From Sphingomonadales bacterium (GTDB lineage: Bacteria; Pseudomonadota; Alphaproteobacteria; Sphingomonadales; Sphingomonadaceae): a stretch of DNA of 64,000 nt. Position numbers and translations under genes: made by a program. Positions 36,862 through 45,967 of this stretch are shown here, one piece after another. Location of the stretch: positions 1 through 64,000 of the forward strand of contig JAIXOE010000010.1 of assembly GCA_027486895.1 (NCBI GenBank), given 5' to 3'. Each line of letters starts with the position of its first letter. The stretch's first letter is position 1. The notes under the pieces are model-generated. The model was not told where the DNA came from, made no database searches, and worked only from the letters and a program-made list of their open reading frames with translations.

Positions 36862-37178
36862 ATATGCGTTTATTGACTTCACTTTCACTGGCCGCAGCGA
36901 CAGCTATTGCTTTCGCATCCGTACCGGCATCGGCAACCGGCGTTATCACCTGCAAGGCTGGACCGGTTTCAGGTTGGAAGAGCGAAAAGGCACTTACCGA
37001 TAAACTCACCAAGGAAGGCTGGACTGTGCGCAAGTCAAAGGTCGATGGCGGTTGCTATGAAGTGTACGGCACAACGCCAGAAGGCGACCGTGTCGAAGCC
37101 TATTTCCACCCGGTAACGCTCGAGAAATTATACGTCGGTCGCCGCGGTGAAGTTTTGTTTCGCAAGAAGGGTTACTGA
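36858..37178 (+). CDS. Small secreted PepSY-like protein
   Basis: A 106-residue exported protein: signal MRLLTSLSLAAATAIAFASV with ASA cleavage, then one PepSY-like domain (KLTKEGWTVRKSKVDGGCYE, VYGTTPEGDRVEAYFHPVT, LEKLYVGRRG). PepSY modules usually inhibit or bind partner proteins and are often found beside membrane oxidoreductases. Coupling to the MsrQ-like gene by an ATGA overlap suggests the two work together at the membrane. Two cysteines in the mature part could form a disulfide. Confidence 0.8.
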   Translation: MNMRLLTSLSLAAATAIAFASVPASATGVITCKAGPVSGWKSEKALTDKLTKEGWTVRKSKVDGGCYEVYGTTPEGDRVEAYFHPVTLEKLYVGRRGEVLFRKKGY

Positions 37179-37206
37179 TAACATTTTACGATAGTCGTTG
37201 ACAAAG

Positions 37207-37274
37207 CCGGGGCTGCGCGTAAACGCGGCTCCGGGCCACGCGGTCCCAACGCCGCGCTGCTCTCTGCAAGGAGA
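37207..37274 (+). ncRNA. serC leader RNA candidate
   Basis: The leader has an 11-bp hairpin (37207-37217 with 37224-37234, loop CGTAAA), a weaker 5-bp stem (37239-37243 with 37252-37256), then TCTCT (37261-37265) pairing with GGAGA (37270-37274) around a GCAA loop. The last stem holds the serC Shine-Dalgarno. A serC RNA motif has been described before serC-serA operons in alphaproteobacteria, and the gene order here fits. I have not compared it with the model. A TTGACA box lies just upstream (37197-37202). Confidence 0.5.
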
Positions 37275-37281
37275 AGCTTAC

Positions 37282-38406
37282 ATGACTATAGTACCCCCCG
37301 CCATTAAACCGGCGCGTCCATATTTTTCCTCCGGTCCCTGTGCGAAACCGCCAGGCTGGAGCCCCGAAAAACTTCAAACCGAATCGCTTGGCCGTTCGCA
37401 TCGTGCGAAAATCGGCAAGTCACGCCTGCAGCTCGCCATCGACCTGATGCGCGAAGTGCTTCAGGTGCCCGACACGCACCGTATCGGCATTGTCCCGGCA
37501 TCTGACACCGGCGCTTATGAAATGGCGATGTGGACCATGCTCGGCGCGCGTCCAGTGACCGCGACGGCATGGGAAAGTTTTGGCGAGGGCTGGGTGACTG
37601 ACGCAGTCAAGCAACTTAAAATCGATCCCACTGTAATCCGTGCCGATTACGGGCAATTGCCCGACATGGCGTCGATTGACCAAAGCCACGATGTTCTATT
37701 CACCTGGAACGGGACCACCTCGGGTGTTCGCGTTCCCAATGGCGACTGGATCAGCGATGCCCGCGAAGGTCTGACCTTCAACGACGCGACCAGCGCGGTG
37801 TTTGCTTATGACATGCCTTGGAACAAGCTCGATGTAACGACCTTTTCTTGGCAGAAAGTCTTAGGTGGGGAGGGTGCGCACGGCGTAATCATCCTGGGAC
37901 CACGCGCCGTCGAGCGGCTCGAAACATATACGCCATCATGGCCGTTGCCGAAGATTTTCCGGCTGATGGCCAAAGGCGCCTTGGCTGAAGGCATCTTCAA
38001 GGGCGAAACAATCAACACACCGTCGATGCTCGCAGTCGAAGATGTCATCTTCGCACTTGAGTGGGCGAAAACCGTTGGTGGTTTGCAGGGGCTTATGGCG
38101 CGCAGCAACGCCAATGCAGCTGCGCTCGCGAAAATCGTTGAGACACGTGACTATCTGGGCTTTCTTGCGGCTGACCCTGCTATCCGTTCTACAACATCTG
38201 TGTGCCTTACCGTTGACGGTGCAGACGAAGCGATGATCAAGAAAATGGCGTCGCTGCTTGAGGCTGAAGATGCTGCTTACGACATCGCCGGATACCGAGA
38301 CGCCCCTCCCGGTCTCAGGATTTGGTGCGGTGCCACTGTCGACACGGCAGATATCGAAGCGCTCGGGCCATGGCTCGATTGGGCCTACGAAACCGCTAAA
38401 GCTTAA
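37282..38406 (+). CDS. serC: Phosphoserine aminotransferase
   Basis: PLP enzyme for the second step of serine synthesis, also used in pyridoxal synthesis. The 374-residue product is the alphaproteobacterial (class V) form: KPARPYFSSGPCAKPPGWSP at the start, SRAGADTGAYE-type loop as VPASDTGAYEMAMWTMLGAR, and the PLP lysine in TFSWQKVLGGEGAHG. AAGGAG gives the ATG at 37282; the open frame reaches back through the leader RNA and is not real there. It heads the serC-serA-hisZ run. Confidence 0.96.
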   Translation: MTIVPPAIKPARPYFSSGPCAKPPGWSPEKLQTESLGRSHRAKIGKSRLQLAIDLMREVLQVPDTHRIGIVPASDTGAYEMAMWTMLGARPVTATAWESFGEGWVTDAVKQLKIDPTVIRADYGQLPDMASIDQSHDVLFTWNGTTSGVRVPNGDWISDAREGLTFNDATSAVFAYDMPWNKLDVTTFSWQKVLGGEGAHGVIILGPRAVERLETYTPSWPLPKIFRLMAKGALAEGIFKGETINTPSMLAVEDVIFALEWAKTVGGLQGLMARSNANAAALAKIVETRDYLGFLAADPAIRSTTSVCLTVDGADEAMIKKMASLLEAEDAAYDIAGYRDAPPGLRIWCGATVDTADIEALGPWLDWAYETAKA

Positions 38407-38415
38407 CCCTTAACC

Positions 38416-38502
38416 GTCACCCTGAACTTGTTTCAGGGTCCATCCATCCTTTGAAGGTCTGCCCTTTCTGCTCGATGGATGCTGAAACGAGTTCAGCATG
38501 AC
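38416..38502. repeat. REP-like paired palindrome between serC and serA
   Basis: Two hairpins in inverted order: CCCTGAA/TTCAGGG at 38420-38438 and ATGCTGAA/TTCAGCAT at 38479-38499. Each arm begins with GTCA(C/T), so the whole is a BIME-like pair. The sequence GTCACCCTGAACTTGTTTCA is of a type that recurs many times in sphingomonad genomes. It lies within the serC-serA operon and may stabilise serC mRNA. Confidence 0.8.
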
Positions 38503-38538
38503 AGGTTAATTTCGATCTTTCCCTTAAAGGACAATCCC

Positions 38539-40122
38539 ATGACTAAACCACGCGTATTAATTTCCGACAAAATGGATCCCAACGCAGCGAAGATTTTTGC
38601 TGAGCGCGGCTGTGACGTCGATGTCATCACCGACAAAACACCCGAAGAACTGGCCGCCATGATTGGCGACTATGATGGTCTTGCTATCCGTTCCTCGACG
38701 AAGGTTACCAAAGCTATTCTCGATGCAGCGACGAACCTGAAGGTCATTGGTCGTGCGGGTATTGGTGTCGACAATGTAGATATCCCGAATGCGTCTGCAA
38801 AGGGTGTTGTCGTCATGAACACGCCTTTTGGCAACTCGATCACGACCGCGGAACATGCCATCGCATTGATGTTTGCACTGGCGCGCCAATTGCCAGAAGC
38901 GAACGCACAGACGCAAGCTGGACTCTGGCCGAAAAACGGCTTCATGGGAATTGAAGTCACCGGCAAGACGCTTGGTCTGATCGGTGCAGGGAATATCGGT
39001 TCCATCGTCGCAAGCCGCGCGCTTGGGCTTCGGATGAAGGTCGTGGCTTTCGACCCATTCCTGACCGCCGAACGGGCCATTGAAATGGGCGTTGAAAAGG
39101 CAGACTTGGACACATTGCTTGCCAAGGCTGACTTCATCACCCTGCACACGCCGCTAACCGACCAGACGCGCAACATCCTTTCTAAAGAGAATCTCGCGAA
39201 AACCAAAAAGGGCGTGCGCATCATCAACTGCGCGCGCGGTGGCTTGATTGATGAAGCTGCATTGAAGGAAGCGTTGGACAGCGGCCAAGTTGGCGGCGCG
39301 GCGCTTGACGTGTTTGCAACCGAGCCTGCCAAGGAATCGCCGTTATTTGGCACGCCAAACTTCATCTGCACACCGCATTTGGGTGCGTCGACGAACGAAG
39401 CGCAGGTCAATGTTGCCCTTCAAGTCGCGGAACAAATGGCGGATTATCTCGTCAATGGCGGCGTGACCAATGCGCTCAACATGCCAAGCCTGTCTGCCGA
39501 AGAAGCACCCAAGTTGAAGCCATATATGAACTTGGCGCAAAAGCTGGGTTCATTGGTTGGCCAACTTGCGCACGACAATCTTGATAACATCGCAATTGAA
39601 GTTGAGGGCGCTGCCGCCGAATTGAATATCAAGCCGATTACCGCCGCCGTTCTCTCCGGCTTCATGAGCCGTTTTTCAGACGCAGTGAATATGGTCAATG
39701 CACCATTTTTGGCGAAAGAGCGCGGCTTTGATATTCGCGAAGTCCGGCATGACAAGGCGGGCGCCTATCACACATTGGTGCGCGTTACCGTCAATACGGC
39801 CCAAGGCCCACGCTCCGTTGCCGGCACATTGTTTGCCAACAGCGAAGCGCGGCTTGTCGAGATTTTTGGCATCAGCCTTGAAGCTGAGCTGGAAGGCAAC
39901 ATGCTGTACATCGTCAACGAAGATGCGCCCGGTTTCATCGGCCGTGTCGGTACGACATTGGGCGAAGCTGGCTTGAACATCGGCACCTTCCATTTGGGTC
40001 GCCGCAGTGCAGGAGGCGAGGCGGTTCTGCTGCTGTCGATGGATGCATCGATTCCCGAAACGGTTCTTCAGCAGCTTGGAACACTTCCCGGCGTGAAGAC
40101 CGTAAAGGCGCTTAAGTTCTAA
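38539..40122 (+). CDS. serA: D-3-phosphoglycerate dehydrogenase
   Basis: Oxidises 3-phosphoglycerate with NAD as first step of serine synthesis. The 527-residue long form has: substrate domain (RVLISDKMDPNAAKIFAERG), NAD fold TLGLIGAGNIGSIVASRALG, catalytic NCARGGLIDEAAL and CTPHLGAST, the allosteric substrate-binding domain (SGFMSRFSDAVNMVNAPFLA) and the C-terminal ACT domain (LYIVNEDAPGFIGRVGTTLG) for serine feedback. The open frame starts inside the REP element and would give the artificial N-terminus MLKRVQHD; the ATG at 38539, after AAAGGA, is correct. Confidence 0.97.
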   Translation: MTKPRVLISDKMDPNAAKIFAERGCDVDVITDKTPEELAAMIGDYDGLAIRSSTKVTKAILDAATNLKVIGRAGIGVDNVDIPNASAKGVVVMNTPFGNSITTAEHAIALMFALARQLPEANAQTQAGLWPKNGFMGIEVTGKTLGLIGAGNIGSIVASRALGLRMKVVAFDPFLTAERAIEMGVEKADLDTLLAKADFITLHTPLTDQTRNILSKENLAKTKKGVRIINCARGGLIDEAALKEALDSGQVGGAALDVFATEPAKESPLFGTPNFICTPHLGASTNEAQVNVALQVAEQMADYLVNGGVTNALNMPSLSAEEAPKLKPYMNLAQKLGSLVGQLAHDNLDNIAIEVEGAAAELNIKPITAAVLSGFMSRFSDAVNMVNAPFLAKERGFDIREVRHDKAGAYHTLVRVTVNTAQGPRSVAGTLFANSEARLVEIFGISLEAELEGNMLYIVNEDAPGFIGRVGTTLGEAGLNIGTFHLGRRSAGGEAVLLLSMDASIPETVLQQLGTLPGVKTVKALKF

Positions 40123-40147
40123 GCGGGGCTTCCCCGCCAGAACTTTT
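40123..40147 (+). terminator. Weak terminator or attenuator between serA and hisZ
   Basis: GCGGGG-CTT-CCCCGC forms a perfect 6-bp hairpin directly after the serA stop, followed six bases later by only TTTT. It probably lowers read-through into hisZ rather than ending it fully. Confidence 0.4.
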
Positions 40148-40163
40148 CGCGTAAAGAGCGCGC

Positions 40164-41276
40164 ATGAAGATTCCGCCTGATTTGCTGCCTGAAGGCTTCC
40201 GCGACCGACTTCCTCCCCAGGCGGAGGTTGCGGCGCGCGTGTCGCGTGCGATGATCGATGTGATGGCAAGCTATGGTTATGCCAGAGTTGCACCTGCCAT
40301 CGCTGAATTTGAAAGTGCACTTGCCGAACGAACTGGCGGCGCGGCGCGTAATCAGCATATGCGTTTTACGGATCCGGTATCAGGACACACGCTCGCGCTA
40401 CGGGGCGACATAACCGTTCAGGTCGGGCGCATTGCAACGACACGGATGCAGGAATCACCCCGGCCGCTTCGCTTGTGCTATAATGGTCAGGTTCTGCGTT
40501 TAAAGGCAAAGCAGTTGCGGCCGGAGCGTGAATTGACGCAGCTTGGCGCTGAATTGATTGGCAGCGACAGCGTTGCTGCCGCGTGCGAAATTGTTGGCGT
40601 TGCCATCGATGCACTTGAGGCCGCTGGCGTCAAAGACATCACTATCGATTTCACGCTTCCTGACTTGGTCGAAAGGCTTGCTGAAAAGGCACTGCCTTTG
40701 GCTCCAGATAAAATTGATGCCGTGCGGTCCGAGCTGGATATGAAGGATGCCGGTGGCCTGAGCGTGTTGGGCGCCGATGCGTATCTGCCGTTGCTCGCTG
40801 CTACCGGTCCGTTTGAAACAGCGGTCGAAAAATTACGTGCGATTGACGCAGGCGGCGCACTTGCGTCGCGGATACATGCGCTTGAAAGCATCGCCAAGAC
40901 AGTCGCGGACCGCGCCAACATTACGCTCGATCCTACTGAACGTCATGGTTTTGAGTATCAAAGCTGGTTCGGCTTTACGATATTCGCGAAGGGGTACAGC
41001 GCCGCAATTGGTCGCGGCGGAACCTATTTCATTGATCGGGCGGATGGACCACCCGAAGCAGCAACGGGTTTCTCATTATATCCCGACCCGTTGGTTGATA
41101 TGGCCGAAGAAACCGCGACACGTCGTCTGTTTATTCCGCTCGGCACGCCAGCGGCGGACGCGGCGAAGATGCGTGCAGATGGCTGGATTACGGTCTCTGC
41201 GCTCGATAACAATGACAGCGCCGCGCACCTGGGCTGCACACATATTTGGGCTGACGGCAAAGCGGTTACTGTCTAA
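40164..41276 (+). CDS. hisZ: ATP phosphoribosyltransferase regulatory subunit
   Basis: A 370-residue paralogue of histidyl-tRNA synthetase that activates and regulates the short HisG in histidine synthesis. It has the class II synthetase core (PDLLPEGFRDRLPPQAEVAA, MRFTDPVSGHTLALRGDITV, LRLCYNGQVLRLKAKQLRPE, ELTQLGAELIGSDSVAAACE) and FAKGYSAAIGRGGTYF, but lacks the anticodon-binding domain and is short. No hisG is present here. In sphingomonads hisZ commonly precedes purA, and purA follows with one inverted gene between. Confidence 0.93.
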   Translation: MKIPPDLLPEGFRDRLPPQAEVAARVSRAMIDVMASYGYARVAPAIAEFESALAERTGGAARNQHMRFTDPVSGHTLALRGDITVQVGRIATTRMQESPRPLRLCYNGQVLRLKAKQLRPERELTQLGAELIGSDSVAAACEIVGVAIDALEAAGVKDITIDFTLPDLVERLAEKALPLAPDKIDAVRSELDMKDAGGLSVLGADAYLPLLAATGPFETAVEKLRAIDAGGALASRIHALESIAKTVADRANITLDPTERHGFEYQSWFGFTIFAKGYSAAIGRGGTYFIDRADGPPEAATGFSLYPDPLVDMAEETATRRLFIPLGTPAADAAKMRADGWITVSALDNNDSAAHLGCTHIWADGKAVTV

Positions 41277-41295
41277 CTTTTACCGCCAGTAAATC

Positions 41296-42324
41296 TTAGC
41301 GATGTTGGCCCAAAAACTTGGCGATTGCGTTACCGGTAAATGTGTCCGCCGTCCCGGCATCCCTGTTAACTGAGCTATGGCTGCTGTTTGGGACCGGCAG
41401 CACGGAAACGCTCGCACCATTGGCAGTAAGTGCATTGCCAAGTGCCTCTGATTGCTTGCGCGCATCCGGGCGGCTGTCGACATGCAGGATGAGCCAGTTT
41501 GCGGCGTTCGGCGTGGCAACATGCGTAACTGGCGAAAGTGCCGCCTGTGTTGCCGGGTCTTTGCCAAAGGCGGCATCATACATGCCCTGCACCAGATTGC
41601 CTTTATACGCCATTTGCGCAACGACATCATAGCCAGCGCCATCGAGTAAAATTGTGCCTTTAAGCGCGGAAACGGGCACACCGGCCGCAGCCAAATACTG
41701 CGTATCTGTTGAAACCAAGGCAGCAAGATGTGCGCCAGCGCTGTGGCCCATCACATAAATTTCGTCCGGATCAAAACCGAGGCCAGTCGCGCGGCTACGC
41801 AAATATGCGATAGCTTTGGCAATGTCTGCCGCCTGCGCATCGGGCTTCACTTCAGGGACGAGGCGGTAATTTAACGACGCAAAGTTGAAACCCATATCGT
41901 TGTAAAAACTGGCTTTGGTACCCGTCCCAGTTTTCTTGTCGCCAATCGACCAGCCACCGCCGTGGATGAAGATGACCAGCGGCGCTGCTTTGCCCGTGCT
42001 GACCTTTGCCGGATAATAATCCAGATTCTGTTTGCGATGATCGCCATAGGAAATTTCTTGGCCCCCTAGGGGGGCGCTGCGAAGGTTGGCTTCGCGTCCA
42101 CCGCGTCCGTCCGCGCCAGCTATACGGGCGCGTAATTCGGAACTGCATGAGGTAGTTAAAGACGCCTGCTTTTCCATCAGGCAGGCCGCGATGGCGCTTC
42201 GATCGCGCGAAACGGCGCACAGCTTAATGACTTCGGCGCGGCAGGGTTTGCTGAGCCGCTCCTGCGCTGCCACGCCGCATGCAGCGAGCGAAACAGCTGC
42301 GCCCAAGAAAATCCATTTTTGCAT
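41296..42324 (-). CDS. Exported alpha/beta hydrolase (BD-FAE-like esterase)
   Basis: A 342-residue esterase with a signal peptide (MQKWIFLGAAVSLAACGVAA), possibly a lipoprotein (LAAC). A Cys-rich segment (PCRAEVIKLCAVSRDRSAIA, then TTSCSSELRAR) precedes the catalytic domain. Oxyanion motif FIHGGGWSIGDK, nucleophile Ser in VMGHSAGAHLAAL, and the Asp (HVDSRPD) and His (NSSHSSVNRD) near the end complete the triad. The Cys-rich module resembles a cysteine-rich GLG1-type repeat and is unusual in front of this hydrolase. It is inserted in reverse orientation between hisZ and purA. Confidence 0.85.
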   Translation of the reverse strand: MQKWIFLGAAVSLAACGVAAQERLSKPCRAEVIKLCAVSRDRSAIAACLMEKQASLTTSCSSELRARIAGADGRGGREANLRSAPLGGQEISYGDHRKQNLDYYPAKVSTGKAAPLVIFIHGGGWSIGDKKTGTGTKASFYNDMGFNFASLNYRLVPEVKPDAQAADIAKAIAYLRSRATGLGFDPDEIYVMGHSAGAHLAALVSTDTQYLAAAGVPVSALKGTILLDGAGYDVVAQMAYKGNLVQGMYDAAFGKDPATQAALSPVTHVATPNAANWLILHVDSRPDARKQSEALGNALTANGASVSVLPVPNSSHSSVNRDAGTADTFTGNAIAKFLGQHR

Positions 42325-42463
42325 GTTTGAACTCCAACGTAGCTTTAGGGTGGACGCAGCGCGTTCATAATCATAACGGAGCACATGGCGAATCCCTTCG
42401 CAGGAAAAAGCTCCTGCGCAGAAAAAGGCCCCAGAGCTATCTGGCTTTGACAGGGAATATCTG

Positions 42464-43753
42464 ATGGCAAATGTAACCGTAATTGGCGCTCAATGGGGCG
42501 ACGAGGGAAAAGGTAAGATTGTCGACTGGTTGGCGGAACGCGCCGACGCGGTGGTCCGTTTTCAGGGTGGACATAATGCAGGCCACACATTGGTGGTTGG
42601 CGAGAATGTATATAAATTATCGCTGCTGCCGTCGGGTATCGTCACTGGCACGCTGTCGATTATCGGCAATGGCGTTGTTTTGGACCCATGGGCGCTGCGC
42701 GACGAAATGACGAAGCTGCGTGGGCAGGGCGTTTCGATTACGACAGAGAATTTCGCACTTGCCGACAATTGCGCACTGATTTTGCCAATCCATCGGGACT
42801 TGGATGGCTTGCGTGAAGCCGCTGCCGGTTCGGGTAAGATTGGCACGACGGGTCGCGGTATTGGACCTGCATATGAAGACAAGGTTGGCCGCCGCGCCAT
42901 TCGCGTTTGCGATCTGGCGCATCTGGATGCGCTTGATGCCCAATTGGATCGTCTGTGCGCGCATCATGATGCGCTGCGTGCCGGCTTTGGCGAGCCGCCC
43001 GTAGACCGGGCGCGCCTGATTGCCGACCTGAAAGAAATTGCGCCATTCGTTCTCGAATATGCGCAGCCCGTGTGGAAGCGGTTGAACAAAGTACGCAAGG
43101 CCGGCGCGCGGATCTTGTTCGAAGGTGCGCAGGGCGTTCTGCTCGATGTCGACCATGGGACCTATCCTTTTGTGACATCGTCCAACACAGTTTCGGGCAC
43201 AGCCGCGGCTGGATCGGGTCTTGGCCCAAGCGCTGCTGGATTTGTCCTTGGTATCGTCAAGGCCTACACAACGCGGGTTGGCTCCGGTCCTTTTCCCACT
43301 GAGTTGGAAGATGAAACAGGCCAGCGGCTTGGTGAACGCGGCCATGAATTTGGAACCGTCACGGGCAGAAAGCGCCGCTGCGGTTGGTTTGATGCCGTGA
43401 TTGTGCGTCAAAGCTGCGCCGTGTCGGGCGTCACCGGAATTGCACTGACCAAACTTGATGTCCTTGACGGTTTCGACACCATTAAAATCTGCACTGGCTA
43501 TCGCTTGAATGGCAAAGTGTATGATTATCTGCCTGCGCACGCCGCCGAGCAGGCAGCCGTCGAACCCATTTACGAAGAAATGCCTGGCTGGCAGGAAACG
43601 ACCGCCGGCGCACGCAGCTGGGCCGATCTTCCCGCGCAGGCGATTAAATACATCACACGCGTGCAGGAACTGATCGAAACGCCGGTCGCTTTGGTGTCGA
43701 CTTCGCCGCAACGCGAAGACACGATTTTGGTGCGCGATCCGTTTGCTGATTAA
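42464..43753 (+). CDS. purA: Adenylosuccinate synthetase
   Basis: GTP-dependent enzyme that joins IMP and aspartate in AMP synthesis. The 429-residue product shows [20 protein letters not shown] (P-loop and catalytic Asp), [46 protein letters not shown] and the GTP motif TKLDVLDGF. Start with an AGGGA Shine-Dalgarno is certain. Its TAA overlaps the stop of the convergent MFS gene by four bases. Confidence 0.97.
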   Translation: MANVTVIGAQWGDEGKGKIVDWLAERADAVVRFQGGHNAGHTLVVGENVYKLSLLPSGIVTGTLSIIGNGVVLDPWALRDEMTKLRGQGVSITTENFALADNCALILPIHRDLDGLREAAAGSGKIGTTGRGIGPAYEDKVGRRAIRVCDLAHLDALDAQLDRLCAHHDALRAGFGEPPVDRARLIADLKEIAPFVLEYAQPVWKRLNKVRKAGARILFEGAQGVLLDVDHGTYPFVTSSNTVSGTAAAGSGLGPSAAGFVLGIVKAYTTRVGSGPFPTELEDETGQRLGERGHEFGTVTGRKRRCGWFDAVIVRQSCAVSGVTGIALTKLDVLDGFDTIKICTGYRLNGKVYDYLPAHAAEQAAVEPIYEEMPGWQETTAGARSWADLPAQAIKYITRVQELIETPVALVSTSPQREDTILVRDPFAD

Positions 43754-45054
43754 CCGCTTTTAAGCTCGGCATTTAGCCGCAAGCTTGCCCGCCAGAAGAA
43801 AAAGGCGGGGATGAGGCCAAGCCATGCTGCGCCGTAAAGCACCCAGCGGACGCTCTCGTCACCGGCCATCGGTTGCAGCCAGTCTGATAGCACGCCGAAC
43901 AAAAGCGGGCCCATTCCAAGCCCGATAAGGTTTTGCCCAAAGACCACAAGTGATGCTGCAATCGCGCGCGCTTCTGGGCGCACGAGGCCTTGGACACATC
44001 CATATGCAGGGCCGTAATAAGCTGAATTCAAGATGGTCGGCAAGATGAGTAGGGCCACAGCAATTCGCCAATCTTCGGCCCAATAGCCAGCGAACAAAAT
44101 CGGTGCGGCGATGGCCATGCCGATGGCAGGCAGGGTCAAGATATGGCGCTTGTCACGCTTGCCAAAAACATCAGCCATCTTTCCGCCAAGCCATGTTCCG
44201 ATGATACCGGAAATGCCGAGTGCAACCGCCATGGCAAGCCCGGCCTCAGTCGTTGACAGCCCATGTGACCGGATAAAGAAACTGATCGTCCACAGGCCTT
44301 TGCCATAGCTGAGGAAGGCGGTGAACGATGCAGCGATGAAAACATACAGATACGCCTTGGAGGCAAAGACCTCGCCCACGGCATCTTTAATCGACAGTTT
44401 TGCCTTCACAGGCGAGTCCGCCGTGTTGAAATGCGCGCTATCTGCACAGCGGCGCGGATCGCGGATGAGCAACGGGAGCAAAAACGCCAGCAATATTCCC
44501 GGTGCGCCGACCAGCATCAGTGCGATGCGCCAGCCATATTGATCGTTGACGACCCCGCCAATGATGAGCCCCAACAGGCCACCAATAGGTATACCAAGCC
44601 CGAAAAAGGCAATGGCTGAAGACCGTTTTTCGGGGGGGACGCTGTCCGCGATAAGCGAGTGAGCGGCTGGCGTGCATCCAGCTTCGCCGACCCCTACGCC
44701 AATCCGTGCAAGCGCAAGCTGCAGGAAGTTTTGCGCAAAACCGCAAATCGCGGTCATCGCGGACCACACCGCAAGACAAATAGAGATGAGCCAAACACGG
44801 TTGGTTTTTGCGTTATCTGCATAGCGTGCGATCGGTATGCCCAGCACTGCGTAAAAGACGGCAAACGCGGGGCCGGCGAGCAAGCCCAACTGGGTGTCAC
44901 TGAGACCAAGCTCGCCCTTAATAGGTTCGGCCAGAATGTTGATAATCTGGCGATCCAGAAAGTTCAGAATGTAAACCAGGAGGAGCGCGAAAAGCATTAT
45001 CTTGGGGTTAGTTATCGCTGAACCCCTACTGCGCACCGCTGCCCGATCATTCAT
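43750..45054 (-). CDS. MFS transporter, spinster-like
   Basis: A 434-residue permease with twelve membrane helices. The N-terminal part ([40 protein letters not shown]) and the MFS loop motif ([20 protein letters not shown], then [20 protein letters not shown]) are those of the spinster-like group, widespread in sphingomonads, with unknown substrates. The C-terminus has the second-half motif [17 protein letters not shown] Shine-Dalgarno (GGAGAA) precedes the start. It converges with purA. Confidence 0.9.
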   Translation of the reverse strand: MNDRAAVRSRGSAITNPKIMLFALLLVYILNFLDRQIINILAEPIKGELGLSDTQLGLLAGPAFAVFYAVLGIPIARYADNAKTNRVWLISICLAVWSAMTAICGFAQNFLQLALARIGVGVGEAGCTPAAHSLIADSVPPEKRSSAIAFFGLGIPIGGLLGLIIGGVVNDQYGWRIALMLVGAPGILLAFLLPLLIRDPRRCADSAHFNTADSPVKAKLSIKDAVGEVFASKAYLYVFIAASFTAFLSYGKGLWTISFFIRSHGLSTTEAGLAMAVALGISGIIGTWLGGKMADVFGKRDKRHILTLPAIGMAIAAPILFAGYWAEDWRIAVALLILPTILNSAYYGPAYGCVQGLVRPEARAIAASLVVFGQNLIGLGMGPLLFGVLSDWLQPMAGDESVRWVLYGAAWLGLIPAFFFWRASLRLNAELKSG

Positions 45055-45229
45055 TCATTTTCTCCTTCTCCCATTTGTAGTTATTCAAGTATTTTCGAGA
45101 TTGTAAAGCGTCCGCAAAACATCGCATTTAGAAATCGATTGTTGGAACATCGCCAATGGTGCGGAAAATCAGGCAGTCTGAAAAATGCGTCATTGACTGT
45201 TAGGCGGACGACGTCATTGGAGAGCGGCT

Positions 45230-45967
45230 ATGACCACGCGTGAAACAACGGCTTTCTTGCCGCTCGACGATCTTGATCTCACATTGTCGTTGAACGACCG
45301 GTTCATGGTGATGGCTTATGGGGCTATCCAATGGCCCTGGTTGCTGCGCAGCCTCGATGGCGGCCGCAAGAAGGATAAGGCAGACCTGCTCGCCTATCTT
45401 GATCTTCCATTGGATGCATTGCCCAATTTGGGTAGCTGGAAAGCCGACACGCATTTTCTGTGGCATATCGTTTCTGCAATCGAAGAGATGCGCCCCGAGC
45501 AGGTGGTTGAACTGGGATGTGGGGCATCGACCTTTGTCGCTGCGCGGGCGCTGCAACTTTTTGGGGGCGGCAAGATTGTCAGCTTCGACCAGCACGGCGA
45601 TTTTGCGTCTACAACGCAGCAATGGATTCGCGAAAACAAGATGGATGTCGAAATCCGCCATGCGCCATTAGGACCCCCACCGGCTGGCTGGCCGGGCCAT
45701 TGGTACCAACTGAGCGACGTTCCAGCTGAAATCGATCTGCTGATCGTCGACGGCCCGCCATGGGCGATACATCCGCATGTAAGGGGCGCTGCGGCAAGCC
45801 TATTCCCGCATTTGCGTCCCGGTGGCCGCGTGCTGCTTGATGATGCCGCGCGTCCCGGCGAGCGTGTCGTAGCCCGCCGGTGGCGCAAAGAGCATCACAA
45901 CATGGAATTCAAGCTCGACAGCAAAGGTGCCAAGGGTACCTTGCTGGGGCACAAGCACCCCGCTTAA
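45230..45967 (+). CDS. Class I SAM-dependent methyltransferase-like protein
   Basis: A 245-residue protein with a Rossmann-like core. Motif I is visible as VVELGCGASTFVAARALQLF, the second acidic residue as IVSFDQHGDF, and the later IDLLIVDGPPWAIHPHVRGA segment has the DGPP motif typical of methyltransferases acting on small or sugar-linked substrates. The first 60 residues (QWPWLLRSLDGGRKKDKADL) are unique. The substrate is unknown. The gene has its own upstream region (175 bases, no gene seen) and converges with the symporter gene through a shared TTAA. Confidence 0.8.
   Translation: MTTRETTAFLPLDDLDLTLSLNDRFMVMAYGAIQWPWLLRSLDGGRKKDKADLLAYLDLPLDALPNLGSWKADTHFLWHIVSAIEEMRPEQVVELGCGASTFVAARALQLFGGGKIVSFDQHGDFASTTQQWIRENKMDVEIRHAPLGPPPAGWPGHWYQLSDVPAEIDLLIVDGPPWAIHPHVRGAAASLFPHLRPGGRVLLDDAARPGERVVARRWRKEHHNMEFKLDSKGAKGTLLGHKHPA

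Noticed and set aside
38479-38538. Upstream extension of serA starting MLKRVQHD
   Set aside because: It is translated REP sequence; the ATG at 38539 has a Shine-Dalgarno and the usual SerA N-terminus.
42617-43711. Minus-strand open frame of 364 codons inside purA
   Set aside because: Complete overlap with a certain gene; composition is that of an antisense shadow.
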